This document shows, piece after piece, positions 45,139 through 54,070 of a stretch of 64,000 nt of DNA (position 1 is its first letter; each line of letters opens with the position of its first letter). The DNA is taken from the NCBI GenBank assembly GCA_028279505.1, contig JANQNP010000031.1:81413-145412 (forward strand). The letters run 5' to 3'. Under the pieces are notes generated by a model. It was not told the DNA's origin, did no database searches, and saw only the letters and a list, made by a program, of their open reading frames with translations. Source of the stretch: Dehalococcoidia bacterium. GTDB taxonomy: Bacteria > Chloroflexota > Dehalococcoidia > UBA2979. The translations under genes were made by a program, and so were the position numbers.

Positions 45139-45469
45139 GACGCTCTCCGTTCCTGCCGGTGTCCTGAGGCTGCCGGCAACAAGCTGGCCCATCCTCGGCG
45201 AGCGTCAGCGTCGATCTGAACGTTGGGTAGTGGCCTTTGGCACTCGCCCCGCGTTCCAACGGCCGCCGTCCGCTACACTGAACGGCACGCGGCCCAGCAG
45301 GAGAGACCGTTGAGGAAGTAGACACGGCGAAGCGCTAGCAGCGCGTTCCAACGTCACGAGGGCCCGCCCTCGTGGGCGTCGTGTCGGTCCTCGCACCCGG
45401 GCCAACCCACCATCTCGCTTCGCCTCGACCGTTTCGACCGCCTGCGGGTGCGTGTCGACGAGGTTCTCC
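45139..45469 (+). promoter_or_regulatory. 331-base leader region of the ABC-F gene with mini-uORF and hairpins
   Basis: This gap holds several elements read on the plus strand. TACACT at 45274-45279 could be a -10 box. AGGAG (45299-45303) precedes a three-codon frame TTG AGG AAG TAG at 45310-45321. After it come a GCGC/GCGC hairpin (45332-45344), a perfect 9-bp hairpin CACGAGGGC/GCCCTCGTG (45355-45374) and a long-range 7-bp pair GCACCCG/CGGGTGC (45393-45399 with 45445-45451) ending just before the SD. GCGTTCCAAC occurs twice (45251 and 45343). The layout is like antibiotic-responsive attenuators; function is inferred. Confidence 0.4.
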
Positions 45470-47098
45470 TTGATCCGTGTCAGCGATTTGTCCGTCGAGC
45501 TTGGCGGGCGCGCCATCCTCGATGGCGTCTCCTTCACCGTGGCCGACGGCCGCGTCCTCGGGGTCGTCGGGCCCAACGGCAGCGGCAAGACCACGCTGCT
45601 GCGCGTCCTCGCCGGCGAGCTTGCGCCGGACCGAGGCCACGCCACCCTCGATGGCGCCGCCGCCGGCTACCTGCGCCAGGTCCACGCCGATGGCGCGGAC
45701 CAGAGCATCGGCGAGGTCTACCCGAACCTCTTCGCCGCCGAGACGCTCGATCCGGCGCTGACGGCAGCGGCCGAGCAGCTCTCGAGGGCGCCCGCCACCG
45801 AGGCAGAGTCAGCGAGCGCGACCTACGACGGCCTGCTCGACCGGCTCAGCCGCCTCGCCCCACCCGAGGTCATCGAGGACGCGCGCGCCGCCCTCGGCCT
45901 CCGCTCGCTCTCCGCAACGACACCGGTGGCGTCACTCTCCGGCGGCGAACTCGGGAAGCTCGGTCTGCTCGACCTCGTCGCCGCCCAGCCGCAGGCGCTG
46001 CTCCTCGACGAACCGACGAACCACCTCGACCTCGAGGGCATCGATTGGCTGGACGGCTACCTCGAGTCGTTCGCCGGTCCGATCGTGCTCGTCTCGCACG
46101 ACCGTGCGCTGCTCGACGATCACGTCGACCAGCTCCTCGTCCTCGCGGACCAGAGCGAGCGCGCCGAGCTCTTCACCGGTGACTACTCCTCGTGGCTCGG
46201 GGAGCTCGCCCGGCGCCGCGAGGAGCAGTGGGCCCGCTACGAGCGCGAGCGGCGCGAAGAGCGCAAGATGCGCCGTGCGATCCAGGCCGCCGAGAGCCGG
46301 GCAAGGGGGATCGAACAGCGCACGATCGATTTCCACTACCGAAAGCGCGCGCTCAAGGTGGCCCGCCGCGTCACCACGATGAAGGCCCGCCTCCAGCGCG
46401 AGCACGACCGGGGTGATCGCACCGAACGCCCGGCGAAGGTCGTCGAGGGCATCCGCGGTCAGTTCGGAGAGGCCGACCGCAGCGCCACACGACTCCTCGA
46501 GGTCAACGGCATCTCGATGTCGGTCGGGGAACGGGAGCTACTCTACGACGCCAGTTTCGTCATCGAGCGCGGCGACCGCGCCGTCCTCGTTGGCCCGAAC
46601 GGCAGCGGCAAGACCTCGCTGCTACGCGCGATCGCCGGTGACCGCGGACAGATCGTGATCGGCGACGGCCGCATCGACCTCGCAGCGTCCGCCCGCATCG
46701 GCTGGCTGCCGCAGGACGACCGCGCGCTGCTACCGGACGACCCGGATCTCACTGCGGTGGCCTTCCTGCGCTCGGCGGCGGAGATGAGCGAGTCGGAAGC
46801 GTACGATCACCTACACAGGTTCCTCTTTGCGCACGAAGCGGCGGGGGCACGGGTGACGAGCCTCAGTCCCGGCGAACTGCGCCGGCTAGCGCTGGCGCGC
46901 CTCGTCCTCGGTGGAGCGAACCTGCTCCTGTTGGACGAGCCGACGAACCACCTCGATCTCCCCGCCCGCGAGGCCTTCGAAGCCACCCTCGAGGGCTTCG
47001 CGGGGGCCTCACTGATCGCGACGCACGACCGATACTTTATTGAGCACTTTGCTGATCGGGTGTTGCTCGTGGAGAATGGCGGAGTCAGGGCCACGTAG
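45470..47098 (+). CDS. ABC-F family ATPase (ribosome-associated)
   Basis: TTG 45470 is chosen since GAGG precedes it and the protein then starts IRVSDLSVELGG as usual; GTG 45452 is an alternative. The 542-residue protein has two ABC domains without membrane parts: Walker A GPNGSGKTTLLR and GPNGSGKTSLLR, signatures LSGGELGKL and LSPGELRRLALA (the second slightly altered), Walker B LLLDEPTNHLDLEG and LLLDEPTNHLDLPA. A long basic P-site-tRNA-interacting linker lies between them. ABC-F proteins act on stalled ribosomes and many confer resistance to ribosome-targeting antibiotics. Confidence 0.9.
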   Translation: MIRVSDLSVELGGRAILDGVSFTVADGRVLGVVGPNGSGKTTLLRVLAGELAPDRGHATLDGAAAGYLRQVHADGADQSIGEVYPNLFAAETLDPALTAAAEQLSRAPATEAESASATYDGLLDRLSRLAPPEVIEDARAALGLRSLSATTPVASLSGGELGKLGLLDLVAAQPQALLLDEPTNHLDLEGIDWLDGYLESFAGPIVLVSHDRALLDDHVDQLLVLADQSERAELFTGDYSSWLGELARRREEQWARYERERREERKMRRAIQAAESRARGIEQRTIDFHYRKRALKVARRVTTMKARLQREHDRGDRTERPAKVVEGIRGQFGEADRSATRLLEVNGISMSVGERELLYDASFVIERGDRAVLVGPNGSGKTSLLRAIAGDRGQIVIGDGRIDLAASARIGWLPQDDRALLPDDPDLTAVAFLRSAAEMSESEAYDHLHRFLFAHEAAGARVTSLSPGELRRLALARLVLGGANLLLLDEPTNHLDLPAREAFEATLEGFAGASLIATHDRYFIEHFADRVLLVENGGVRAT

Positions 47099-47235
47099 CC
47101 GATTACGCCCGGTTCGACAGCCCGGTTTACGACCGTGATGAGGCCGGATACGATATCCCTGACGTGCACGTGAGCACCCTTGATGCCGCGTGCCGATCGA
47201 CGACGGCCAGGGTCAGCTGACCTAGAGGAGTTCCG

Positions 47236-48378
47236 ATGGCGACCGAGACTCGACCGGCTACCGGCGAGGACACCACCACCGAAGCATCTGCGTTCGAGCA
47301 GCTGCTCGATTACGGCAAGGACCGCGGCTACAAGCTGGACTGGCTCCAGCCCCGAGAGACCCTCGGTGCCACGCTGGACGCGGGACGTGAGTCCGGCGGC
47401 CTGCTGCTGCAGGACGTCGACCAGGGCCCGTTCGGCCAGGTCCCGGACTTCAGCGACAACCTGACCGGTCGCCCCCGAGGCGCCCTCGAGCGCGACAACT
47501 CGCCGCGCGTCGGCAACTATCCGGTGCGCACGAAGGCCGACGTTTGGCTGCGCAACGGCGCGCAGCTCTACGAAGAGGCTGTGCAGCGCCAGTGGTCGTC
47601 CGCCACCGATGTCCCGTGGGAGACCCTCGAGGAACTGCCCGACGAGATCGAGCGCGCCGAGTGCCAGCTCGCCACGTTCTTGACCGAGGTCGAGTTCGTC
47701 GCCGGTGACGTTCCCGGGAAGTGGATCTCGTACACCTCGCCGGACTACTACGAGCCGCGCATGTACCTGATCTCCCAGATCATGGACGAAGCCCGTCACA
47801 TGGACGTGTTCCGCAAGCGTGCCCTCGCCAACGGCGGTGGCCTGATGGCGCAGCTCAACCGCATCGGTGCGGCCGGCGGCGTCATCGACTCCGCTCGCGA
47901 CTTCACCGAGATGTCGGCTCGTCTGCACATCTCCGGCGAGGGATCCGTCCTCTCCCTGTTCCGCATGGGCGAGTTGATGAGCTACAACGAGGCCGAGAAG
48001 TCGATGTATCGCCTCGCGGCATCCGACGAGTCGCGCCACGTCGCCTTCGGCGTCATGCACCTCCAGTACCTCGCGGCCGCTGACCCGGACCGCAAGGCGG
48101 AGATTCACAGCTACCTCGACGAGATCGAGATGGGCCTGACCGCGGCCGCGGACCCGCAGAACCCGGCCGTCCGCGGCACGGACTCCAACACCTCGATCGC
48201 CATCCTCATGGGTGGTGGCGCCGACGACCAGTCGCTCGAGGATGGCCAGCAGATGCTCCTCGCGGTGCGCCAGCGCCAGGTCAAGGAGTACATGCAGCGC
48301 GTGCGCGTCGCCGGCTTCGGCGAGCGCTTCGAGAACGGCCGAGCGAACCCGGTCCTCGAGCAGTACGTCCGCGCGTAG
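47236..48378 (+). CDS. Ferritin-like diiron-carboxylate protein
   Basis: ATG 47236 follows GAGGAG. The 380-residue protein has a full diiron ligand set in a four-helix core: Glu151/153 (TEVEFVAGD), Glu185-x2-His188 (MDEARHMDVF), Glu235 (SGEGSVLS) and Glu265-x2-His268 (DESRHVAFG). It resembles ribonucleotide-reductase-R2/AurF-like oxygenases, not storage ferritins. The substrate cannot be read; hydroxylation or N-oxidation is possible. It stands alone, with a strong terminator behind it. Confidence 0.8.
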   Translation: MATETRPATGEDTTTEASAFEQLLDYGKDRGYKLDWLQPRETLGATLDAGRESGGLLLQDVDQGPFGQVPDFSDNLTGRPRGALERDNSPRVGNYPVRTKADVWLRNGAQLYEEAVQRQWSSATDVPWETLEELPDEIERAECQLATFLTEVEFVAGDVPGKWISYTSPDYYEPRMYLISQIMDEARHMDVFRKRALANGGGLMAQLNRIGAAGGVIDSARDFTEMSARLHISGEGSVLSLFRMGELMSYNEAEKSMYRLAASDESRHVAFGVMHLQYLAAADPDRKAEIHSYLDEIEMGLTAAADPQNPAVRGTDSNTSIAILMGGGADDQSLEDGQQMLLAVRQRQVKEYMQRVRVAGFGERFENGRANPVLEQYVRA

Positions 48379-48397
48379 CGCGAACTTCACTCACACG

Positions 48398-48431
48398 AAC
48401 AAGGCCCGCGGCGCAAGCCGCGGGCCTTGTT
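48398..48431 (+). terminator. 15-bp GNRA-loop terminator after the diiron gene
   Basis: AACAAGGCCCGCGGC and GCCGCGGGCCTTGTT flank a GCAA tetraloop in a perfect 15-bp stem, 19 bases past the stop. It is a strong terminator, though it lacks a long U tract beyond the TT in the stem. Confidence 0.82.
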
Positions 48432-48498
48432 GATCGGCGAGTCTCGGACGTGTGCGCCGCCTTGGGGCGGTCTCCCGCCAGGTGAGCCTCGGGAGGCG

Positions 48499-48615
48499 TT
48501 AGCCCTCGTCCGGCTCGGCGACCGCCATCCGCGACAGCTCGACGGCCGAGTAGCCCACGATCGCCAGTACCAGCGAAACCACCACGCTGGTCGTCATCGC
48601 AATGTCGAGTTCCAT
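48499..48615 (-). CDS. 38-residue single-pass membrane protein
   Basis: ATG 48615 is preceded by AGAGGAGCATCGAG, a clear SD, and the frame ends at TAA 48499. The product starts MELDIAMTTS, has one transmembrane helix (VVVSLVLAIVGYSAVEL) and ends in an acidic tail (AEPDEG). In size and the GY-x4-L pattern it recalls KdpF-like subunits of transport complexes, but kdp genes are not adjacent. An array of phased direct repeats lies 58 bases upstream on its strand, so it is probably strongly regulated. Confidence 0.6.
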   Translation of the reverse strand: MELDIAMTTSVVVSLVLAIVGYSAVELSRMAVAEPDEG

Positions 48616-48672
48616 CTCGATGCTCCTCTGCTCCGGCCCCGCCGGTTCGATGAGCACAGATTCGCCCGCCGA

Positions 48673-48712
48673 CCTAAGACTCGATTGAGCCAGCCCTAAG
48701 AGCGCCCTGAGA
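48673..48712 (-). promoter_or_regulatory. 11-bp-phased direct-repeat array, operator-like (OmpR/PhoB type)
   Basis: On the plus strand CCTAAGA (48673-48679), a degenerate copy at 48684, CCTAAGA (48695-48701) and CCTGAGA (48706-48712) are spaced by exactly 11 bases (22 between the first and the third position). Read on the minus strand they are TCTTAGG-type repeats. Heptamers at 11-base spacing are the hallmark of OmpR/PhoB-family response-regulator operators. The array lies upstream of the 38-residue protein gene and 154 bases before the 2-hydroxyacid dehydrogenase start. Confidence 0.5.
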
Positions 48713-48866
48713 ATCCCGCGTGGGTCCGGGCGTGCGCGCTACTGTTCGCCGGCCCGGAACCGCCGAGGAACGCTCGGGGCCGGGCGGTGTTGAGGCTGTC
48801 GTCGGATATCATCGCGCTCGCGGCGGAACCCGCCGAACACCACTTCACCTGCGCAGGGGGTACTCA

Positions 48867-49937
48867 ATGGCTCGTTACACCGTCGCTGTCCAGAAACCGC
48901 AAGAGGCGATGCAAGCCGGCGGCTCGTCGTTCAACCTCGCGGTCTCTGACTACAGCTACGAGAACGAAGCCCTGACTCCGATTGGCGCCGAGATCGTGGA
49001 GCTCCCCGCCGAAACCGACGCCGACTTCATCGAGATGGCCAAGGACGCCGAGGCCGTGATCGCCCGCGGCCGCATGATCACCGAGGAGATCATCGCCGGC
49101 CTCAAAAACTGCAAGGTGATCGGCTGTGGCAGCGTCGGCACGGACCGCGTCGACGTCGAGGCCGCCACGCGCTACGGCATCCCTGTCACTAACGTGCCCG
49201 ACGTCTTCATCGAGGAGGTCGCCGACCACACGATGGCGCTGCTCCTCGGCGCCCACCGCCACCTCTACGAGATGCGTGCCTGGATTCGCGCTGGCCGCTG
49301 GGCCGAGGGGCACCCGCATATGCGCAACTTCCCGCGACTCTACGGCCAGACGCTCGGCCTGATCGCCTTCGGCAACGTCGCCCGCGCCGTCGCCCGCCGC
49401 GCGCAGGCGTTCGGCCTCCGCGTCATCGCCCACGACCCCTACGTCGCCGAAACGGAGATGACCACCGCCGGTGTCGAGCCAGTCGGCTTCAACGAGCTCC
49501 TCGAGCGCTCCGACTTCGTCTCCAACCATGGCCCCCTCAACGAGGAGACGCGCAGCATCATGGGCCGCGACCAGTTCAAGGCGATGAAGCCGAGCGCGAT
49601 GTTCATCAACGCCGGCCGCGGTCCCTCGCAGGATGAAGACGCGCTGATCGAGGCGCTCCAGCAGGGCGAGATCGCCGGCGCCGGCCTCGACGTCTTCGAG
49701 ACCGAGCCGGCCGACCCGGAGAACCCGCTCTTCCAGATGGACAACGTCATCGTGACGCCACACATCGCCTCGGCAACCTCGCGGATGATGCCGGAGACCC
49801 GCCGCCGCCTCGGGCAGGAGTTGGCCCTCGTACTCCAGGGCAAGTGGCCGCGCAGCGCCGTCAACCCGCAGACGCTCCAGAACAGCGACCTGTACCGCTG
49901 GCAGCCGCAGCCGATGGGGCGAGGCCCCAACCACTAG
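48867..49937 (+). CDS. D-2-hydroxyacid dehydrogenase, CtBP/phosphoglycerate dehydrogenase-like
   Basis: ATG 48867 starts the 356-residue NAD(P)-linked enzyme. The Rossmann loop is GLIAFGNVARAVARRA, and the catalytic residues follow in order: Arg in MFINAGRGPSQD, Glu in VFETEPADPENP and His in VIVTPHIASATS. Substrate recognition cannot be assigned; the CtBP-like subgroup includes glyoxylate/hydroxypyruvate reductases. The 50 residues after the His end in QPQPMGRGPNH. Confidence 0.88.
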   Translation: MARYTVAVQKPQEAMQAGGSSFNLAVSDYSYENEALTPIGAEIVELPAETDADFIEMAKDAEAVIARGRMITEEIIAGLKNCKVIGCGSVGTDRVDVEAATRYGIPVTNVPDVFIEEVADHTMALLLGAHRHLYEMRAWIRAGRWAEGHPHMRNFPRLYGQTLGLIAFGNVARAVARRAQAFGLRVIAHDPYVAETEMTTAGVEPVGFNELLERSDFVSNHGPLNEETRSIMGRDQFKAMKPSAMFINAGRGPSQDEDALIEALQQGEIAGAGLDVFETEPADPENPLFQMDNVIVTPHIASATSRMMPETRRRLGQELALVLQGKWPRSAVNPQTLQNSDLYRWQPQPMGRGPNH

Positions 49938-50050
49938 TGCTGCGCCTCGCCTCGAGGGCTGCGCTCCGGTCAGGGTTACGCGCCCTCCGCTTCGGGAATC
50001 GCCGCTAGAGCGGCGCGGTCGGCGGCTGCTATCGTGATCGCGACCTCAGA

Positions 50051-50125
50051 GCGGGAGTAGCTCAGGGGTAGAGCGCCTGCCTTCCAAGCAGGATGCCGTG
50101 GGTTCGAATCCCATCTCCCGCTCCA
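50051..50125 (+). tRNA. tRNA-Gly (anticodon TCC)
   Basis: The cloverleaf is complete: acceptor GCGGGAG pairs with CTCCCGC, D arm GCTC...GAGC, anticodon stem CCTGC/GCAGG with loop CTTCCAA (anticodon TCC), T arm GTGGG TTCGAAT CCCAT, discriminator T and encoded CCA at 50123-50125. It reads GGA and, by wobble, GGG glycine codons. Confidence 0.97.
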
Positions 50126-50247
50126 TTCTCCTTCCCCGCCACCCTCCGAGCCTCGCCCGCTCCGTGTTCCCCCTTCGGTGAGCGTCCACCGACCGAGGTC
50201 GTGGCGATCAGCTCGAGGTTGGCCCACCACCGCCGGCGACTGGTCGC

Positions 50248-52719
50248 CTAGACTGCCCGCCCCCGAGGAAGCTCGCTCGCCCGCGGCTGCGCGGTGAGCA
50301 CTCGCAGGATGTCGCGCCAGTAGTGCGTGAGCGCGTACTGGCCGGCGAGCGCCGCCGCGGTCGCCACCACCGTCACGATCCACCCGAAGGTGTCGACCTC
50401 CGTGAACGCGAAGAACTCGCGCAGCCAAGCGACGTTCACGAATACGAACAGCGTCCCCACGAGGGCTGCGGCCAGTCCGAGAGTGGCGACGGGGCGGACC
50501 GGGTGCCGCCAGCTCGCCTCGTCGAAACCGACCACCTCCACGACGTAGGCGATGCCGGTGAACACGATCGTGATCGAGACGAGCGTTCGCGCCTCCTCGA
50601 TGTCCCGCGACAACAGCCCTTCGACGAGGAACTGCACGAGGATCGCGGAGATTGCTAGCGCGAGCCCGGCCGGGAGTGCGAAGCGCAGCACGCGGTTGGT
50701 GAAGTCACGCCCAGCGTTCGGTGGCGGCACGCTGATCGAGACGAACACGGCCGGGATGCCCAGCGTCAGCAGCGACATCACCCCACCCTGCCGAGGGAGG
50801 AACGGGAAATCGAGGCCCAACAGGTTCGTCACGAAGATCAACAGGTAGGCGTACACGCTCTTCGCGATGAACAGCTTCGACAGGCGCGCGGCGTTGCCGA
50901 GGACGAACGTGGCCTCCTGCGCGCCGCGGATCAGCGCCGCGAACGAGTCTTGCAGCAGCACGATGCCGGCGACGCCTCGTGCGGTCGCCGTGCCCGACTC
51001 CATCGCCACCGCCACATCGGCGGCGCGGAGCGCGCGTACATCGTTCGCCCCGTCCCCGACCATCGCGACGAAGCGACCGTGCTCCTTCAGCGCCTCGACG
51101 ATCGACGCCTTCTGCTGCGGTGTGATCCGGCCGAAGATGCTGTGGCTCTCGACCGCCTCAATGAACGCGTCCGTACCTGGCGAGGGCAGATCGGCGCCGG
51201 AGATCGCGCCACCCGGCAACGTCACCTCGAGCTGCTGGATCAGCGCCGCCACCGTCGCGGGGTTGTCGCCCGAGATCACCTTCGGCTCGATCCCCAGCTC
51301 GTGCATCAGCTCGAACGCGCCGCGCACCTCCTCGCGCAGCTCGTCGCCCAGCGTGATCAGCGCGAGCGGCTCGAGGCCAGCCAGCGGCAGATCGGGGTTC
51401 GGCGTGCCCACCGACCGTCCGAGGACGACGCCACGCAGCCCTCGTGCCGTTGCCCGCTCGTACGCCGTGCGCAGCTCCGCCACGTTGTGCCCGCCCGCCG
51501 CCGCGAACAGCGTCTCGGGCGCACCGAGGACCAGCGTCATCCGGTCGCTCCCACGCTGGAGCGTCGCCGCGCTCCAGCGCCGCGCCGAGCTGAACGGGAC
51601 CTGCGACACCGCGGTCGCCCCGTTCGACCGGCCGCGCAGCGCCTCCGCCAGTGTGTCCGCGGTCTTGCTCTCGCCCTCGCTCGCGACCGCGAACGCCGCC
51701 AGCCAGCCGTCGAGGTCTTCGCCCAGCTCGGGTCGCCAGTCGATCGCCGCCAGCGTCAGGCGATTCGTGGTCAGGGTCCCGGTCTTGTCGAGGCCAATCA
51801 CGTCCACGTAGTTCAGCGCCTCGACGCCGTAGATGTCCTGCACGATCGCGCCCGACCGCGAGACACGCAGCGCGCCGACCGCCGTGACCACCGTCATCCC
51901 GAGGAGCAACCCCGCGGGTACCACGGTCGTCACGGTCGCGGTCGTCGCCCGGAGCGACTCCGCGAAGCCCTGGTCCTCGATGTTGAACTGGATGAAGAGC
52001 ACCGCGGCCAGCGCGCCGGTGGTGATCAGCAGCACCCGCAGCAGCCGGTTGAAGCGGTTGGTCAGCGGCGTCGTCCGACGGATCAGCTCCCGCGACTCGG
52101 CGGTCAGCCGTACCGCGTACGCCTCGGCGCCCACGCGCTCCGCGGTGTAGTAGCAGTCGCCGGCAACGCAGAAGCTCCCCGAACGCAGGTCGGCTCCCAC
52201 GTCGCGGCGGACCGGGTCGGACTCACCCGTTAGGAGCGATTCGTCGATCTCCGCGCTCTCCGCGACGATCGAACCGTCGACGATCACCTGGTCACCGGGT
52301 TCGAGGTGCAGCAGGTCCCCCTCGACCACCTCCTCCGCGGGGATCGACCGCTCGAGGCCATCGCGTACGACGGTGGCCCGTGGGGCGGTGAGCGCGCGTA
52401 GCTCGCGCAGCCGGCGCGTCGCCTGCAATTCCTGCAGCGTGGCGACCGCCACGTTCGCGAAGACGACGCCACCCACGAACAGGCCGTCGCTGAACTCGCC
52501 GACGGCGAGCAGGGCCAGGATCAGCGTCCCCAGCACCACATTGAAGAACGTGACGGTGTTGGCGCGGATGACGTCGCCGTCGGTCCGCTGCTCTGACCCG
52601 TCGACGTTCGCGCGTCCAGCGGCTGCGCGCGCGAGCGCCTCGCTCTCGCTCAGCCCGTGGTGTGCTGGCCCCGCCGGTGGCGGCGTCGAGGTGGCGGGCG
52701 GGTCGGCCAACTCGCTCAT
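50248..52719 (-). CDS. P-type (E1-E2) cation-transporting ATPase, CtpE-like
   Basis: ATG 52719 (MSELADPP) is preferred; GTG 52752 is the frame's outer limit. The 823-residue pump has the phosphorylation site GLDKTGTLTTNR, actuator TGES (LLTGESDPV), hinge VAMVGDGANDVRAL and about ten membrane helices. TM4 reads TTVVPAGLLLGM, with Pro-Ala rather than the Pro-Glu of Ca2+/Mg2+ pumps. The C-terminal four-helix block is hydrophobic. It resembles the CtpE-type bacterial group; the ion is uncertain. Confidence 0.9.
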   Translation of the reverse strand: MSELADPPATSTPPPAGPAHHGLSESEALARAAAGRANVDGSEQRTDGDVIRANTVTFFNVVLGTLILALLAVGEFSDGLFVGGVVFANVAVATLQELQATRRLRELRALTAPRATVVRDGLERSIPAEEVVEGDLLHLEPGDQVIVDGSIVAESAEIDESLLTGESDPVRRDVGADLRSGSFCVAGDCYYTAERVGAEAYAVRLTAESRELIRRTTPLTNRFNRLLRVLLITTGALAAVLFIQFNIEDQGFAESLRATTATVTTVVPAGLLLGMTVVTAVGALRVSRSGAIVQDIYGVEALNYVDVIGLDKTGTLTTNRLTLAAIDWRPELGEDLDGWLAAFAVASEGESKTADTLAEALRGRSNGATAVSQVPFSSARRWSAATLQRGSDRMTLVLGAPETLFAAAGGHNVAELRTAYERATARGLRGVVLGRSVGTPNPDLPLAGLEPLALITLGDELREEVRGAFELMHELGIEPKVISGDNPATVAALIQQLEVTLPGGAISGADLPSPGTDAFIEAVESHSIFGRITPQQKASIVEALKEHGRFVAMVGDGANDVRALRAADVAVAMESGTATARGVAGIVLLQDSFAALIRGAQEATFVLGNAARLSKLFIAKSVYAYLLIFVTNLLGLDFPFLPRQGGVMSLLTLGIPAVFVSISVPPPNAGRDFTNRVLRFALPAGLALAISAILVQFLVEGLLSRDIEEARTLVSITIVFTGIAYVVEVVGFDEASWRHPVRPVATLGLAAALVGTLFVFVNVAWLREFFAFTEVDTFGWIVTVVATAAALAGQYALTHYWRDILRVLTAQPRASELPRGRAV

Positions 52720-52782
52720 CGCCGCATGGTGCCCGATTCGCCCGGACGACACGAGGGCCAGAGGAACCGCCGAGGAAGGCGT

Positions 52783-53202
52783 TCAGTCGCGCGCAGCCTC
52801 GATGTAGTCGAGATGCCCTCGGTAGTGGCCGCCGAATAGGTCGTCGCCGTGCCGGCGTCCGATCGACTCGAAGGCCTCATCGCTGAGGCCGGCCATCAGT
52901 GTGCGGTAGTCCGCGCGCGCCTCGACCGCCCGCCGCCGCGCTTCGTCGAGGCTGAGCGCCCGGTCCTCGGCGACGTTCCGCTCGTTGAGTTCGTTCTCGT
53001 CGAGGCCGGACCACTGGTAGCGTTCGTCGTGCTCGAGCTCGAAGCGGATCGCACGCGCGGAACCGCTGTGCATTCGCCAGAAGTGGGTGTAGACGTCGCG
53101 GCTGGTCCACTCCGGCGAGTCCGGATCGTGCAGCGGCACGTCCGGGTCCGCGGCATCGAGGACGGCACAGAGCGCGGCCCAGGCGGCGTCACCCTCGCCC
53201 AT
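52783..53202 (-). CDS. DinB/maleylpyruvate isomerase-like protein
   Basis: The 139-residue helical protein has SRDVYTHFWRMHSGSARAI and a final GHYRGHLDYIEAARD, where His residues sit as in DinB-type metal sites. Acidic stretches (DENELNERNVAEDRALSLDE) lie in the middle. It follows no clear operon: the P-type ATPase start lies 63 bases downstream on the same strand. The function is unknown. Confidence 0.65.
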   Translation of the reverse strand: MGEGDAAWAALCAVLDAADPDVPLHDPDSPEWTSRDVYTHFWRMHSGSARAIRFELEHDERYQWSGLDENELNERNVAEDRALSLDEARRRAVEARADYRTLMAGLSDEAFESIGRRHGDDLFGGHYRGHLDYIEAARD

Positions 53203-53304
53203 CAGCTCGTCGCGGTCGCCCTCGATGCGGATCGTTCGCCTCGCCCCGTGTCAGCCGTCGCGGTCCGATGATCGGCACGGTAGCAGGACGTGCCGCGCGG
53301 AGCG

Positions 53305-54051
53305 CTACGCCCGGGCTGGAGCAGGCTGGAGTCGCGGTGCTGGGCTGCGTCGCTCGGTGGCGGGCAGCTTTGCTGCAAGCAGCAACAGCCAGCAGACCAG
53401 CGGGAGTCGTACGGCCACCGCGACCTCTGGTCCCAGACGATCGGGGTAGGAAGCCACGATCGCGGCAACCGCCACCAGCAGGCTCGCCGCCGTGAACGAC
53501 CGGCCGCCGAGCGGCCGGACCGCCACTGCGACGGCGATCACCGTCGCCGCCAACAGCAACCACACGATGTGCAGGCCGCCGTAAAAGAGACCGGCGACCA
53601 GCGCCGCCGCGTCGCCGTCCTCAACCATGATCTCGTGGACGGGGTAGACGAAGCGGCCACCAACCAGCGCCGTGACGAAGAGCATCGTGCCCGTCATCAC
53701 GGTGAACCAGTGGGCCACCGTGAGTCGCTCACCGAGAGTCGGGGTGACCGCCTGCTTCACCGCCAGCGAGGCGCCAACCAGGACCACACCGGCGAAGACC
53801 AGCACCTCATCGAGCAAGATGAGCGCCGTCCGGTTCGAGTCCATCCACGCCAGCAGTCCGTCCCCGTCGGTCGGAGGTACGCCGGCCCAGAACTCGAGGC
53901 CGATCGCCGCCGCTAGCAGACCCGCAGCGCCAACGATCGTCAGGCGGGCCCGAGTCATCCAGCGTGATGCCAACCCGTCGCGTCTTTCTGGTTCCTGTCG
54001 TTCACGGCGCTCGTTGGACTCGTCGCGTCCGTACATCGTCGCAGTGGTCAC
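53305..54051 (-). CDS. Hypothetical multi-pass membrane protein, divergent from a TetR gene
   Basis: GTG 54051 is chosen since AAGGAG lies nine bases upstream. The 248-residue product has an Arg/Glu-rich N-terminus, then six or seven hydrophobic segments (for example LTIVGAAGLLAAAIGLEFW, LVFAGVVLVGASLAV, HIVWLLLAATVIAVAVAV). No transporter signature is recognised. The divergent TetR gene shares the AT-rich intergenic region, so it is probably the regulated target. Confidence 0.75.
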   Translation of the reverse strand: MTTATMYGRDESNERRERQEPERRDGLASRWMTRARLTIVGAAGLLAAAIGLEFWAGVPPTDGDGLLAWMDSNRTALILLDEVLVFAGVVLVGASLAVKQAVTPTLGERLTVAHWFTVMTGTMLFVTALVGGRFVYPVHEIMVEDGDAAALVAGLFYGGLHIVWLLLAATVIAVAVAVRPLGGRSFTAASLLVAVAAIVASYPDRLGPEVAVAVRLPLVCWLLLLAAKLPATERRSPAPRLQPAPARA

Positions 54052-54070
54052 GATTGCTTGCTCCTTCTTG

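Noticed and set aside
48427..48699. 90-residue plus-strand frame over the small membrane protein gene
   Set aside because: No SD and no plausible protein features; the minus-strand 38-residue frame has a clear SD and a membrane helix.
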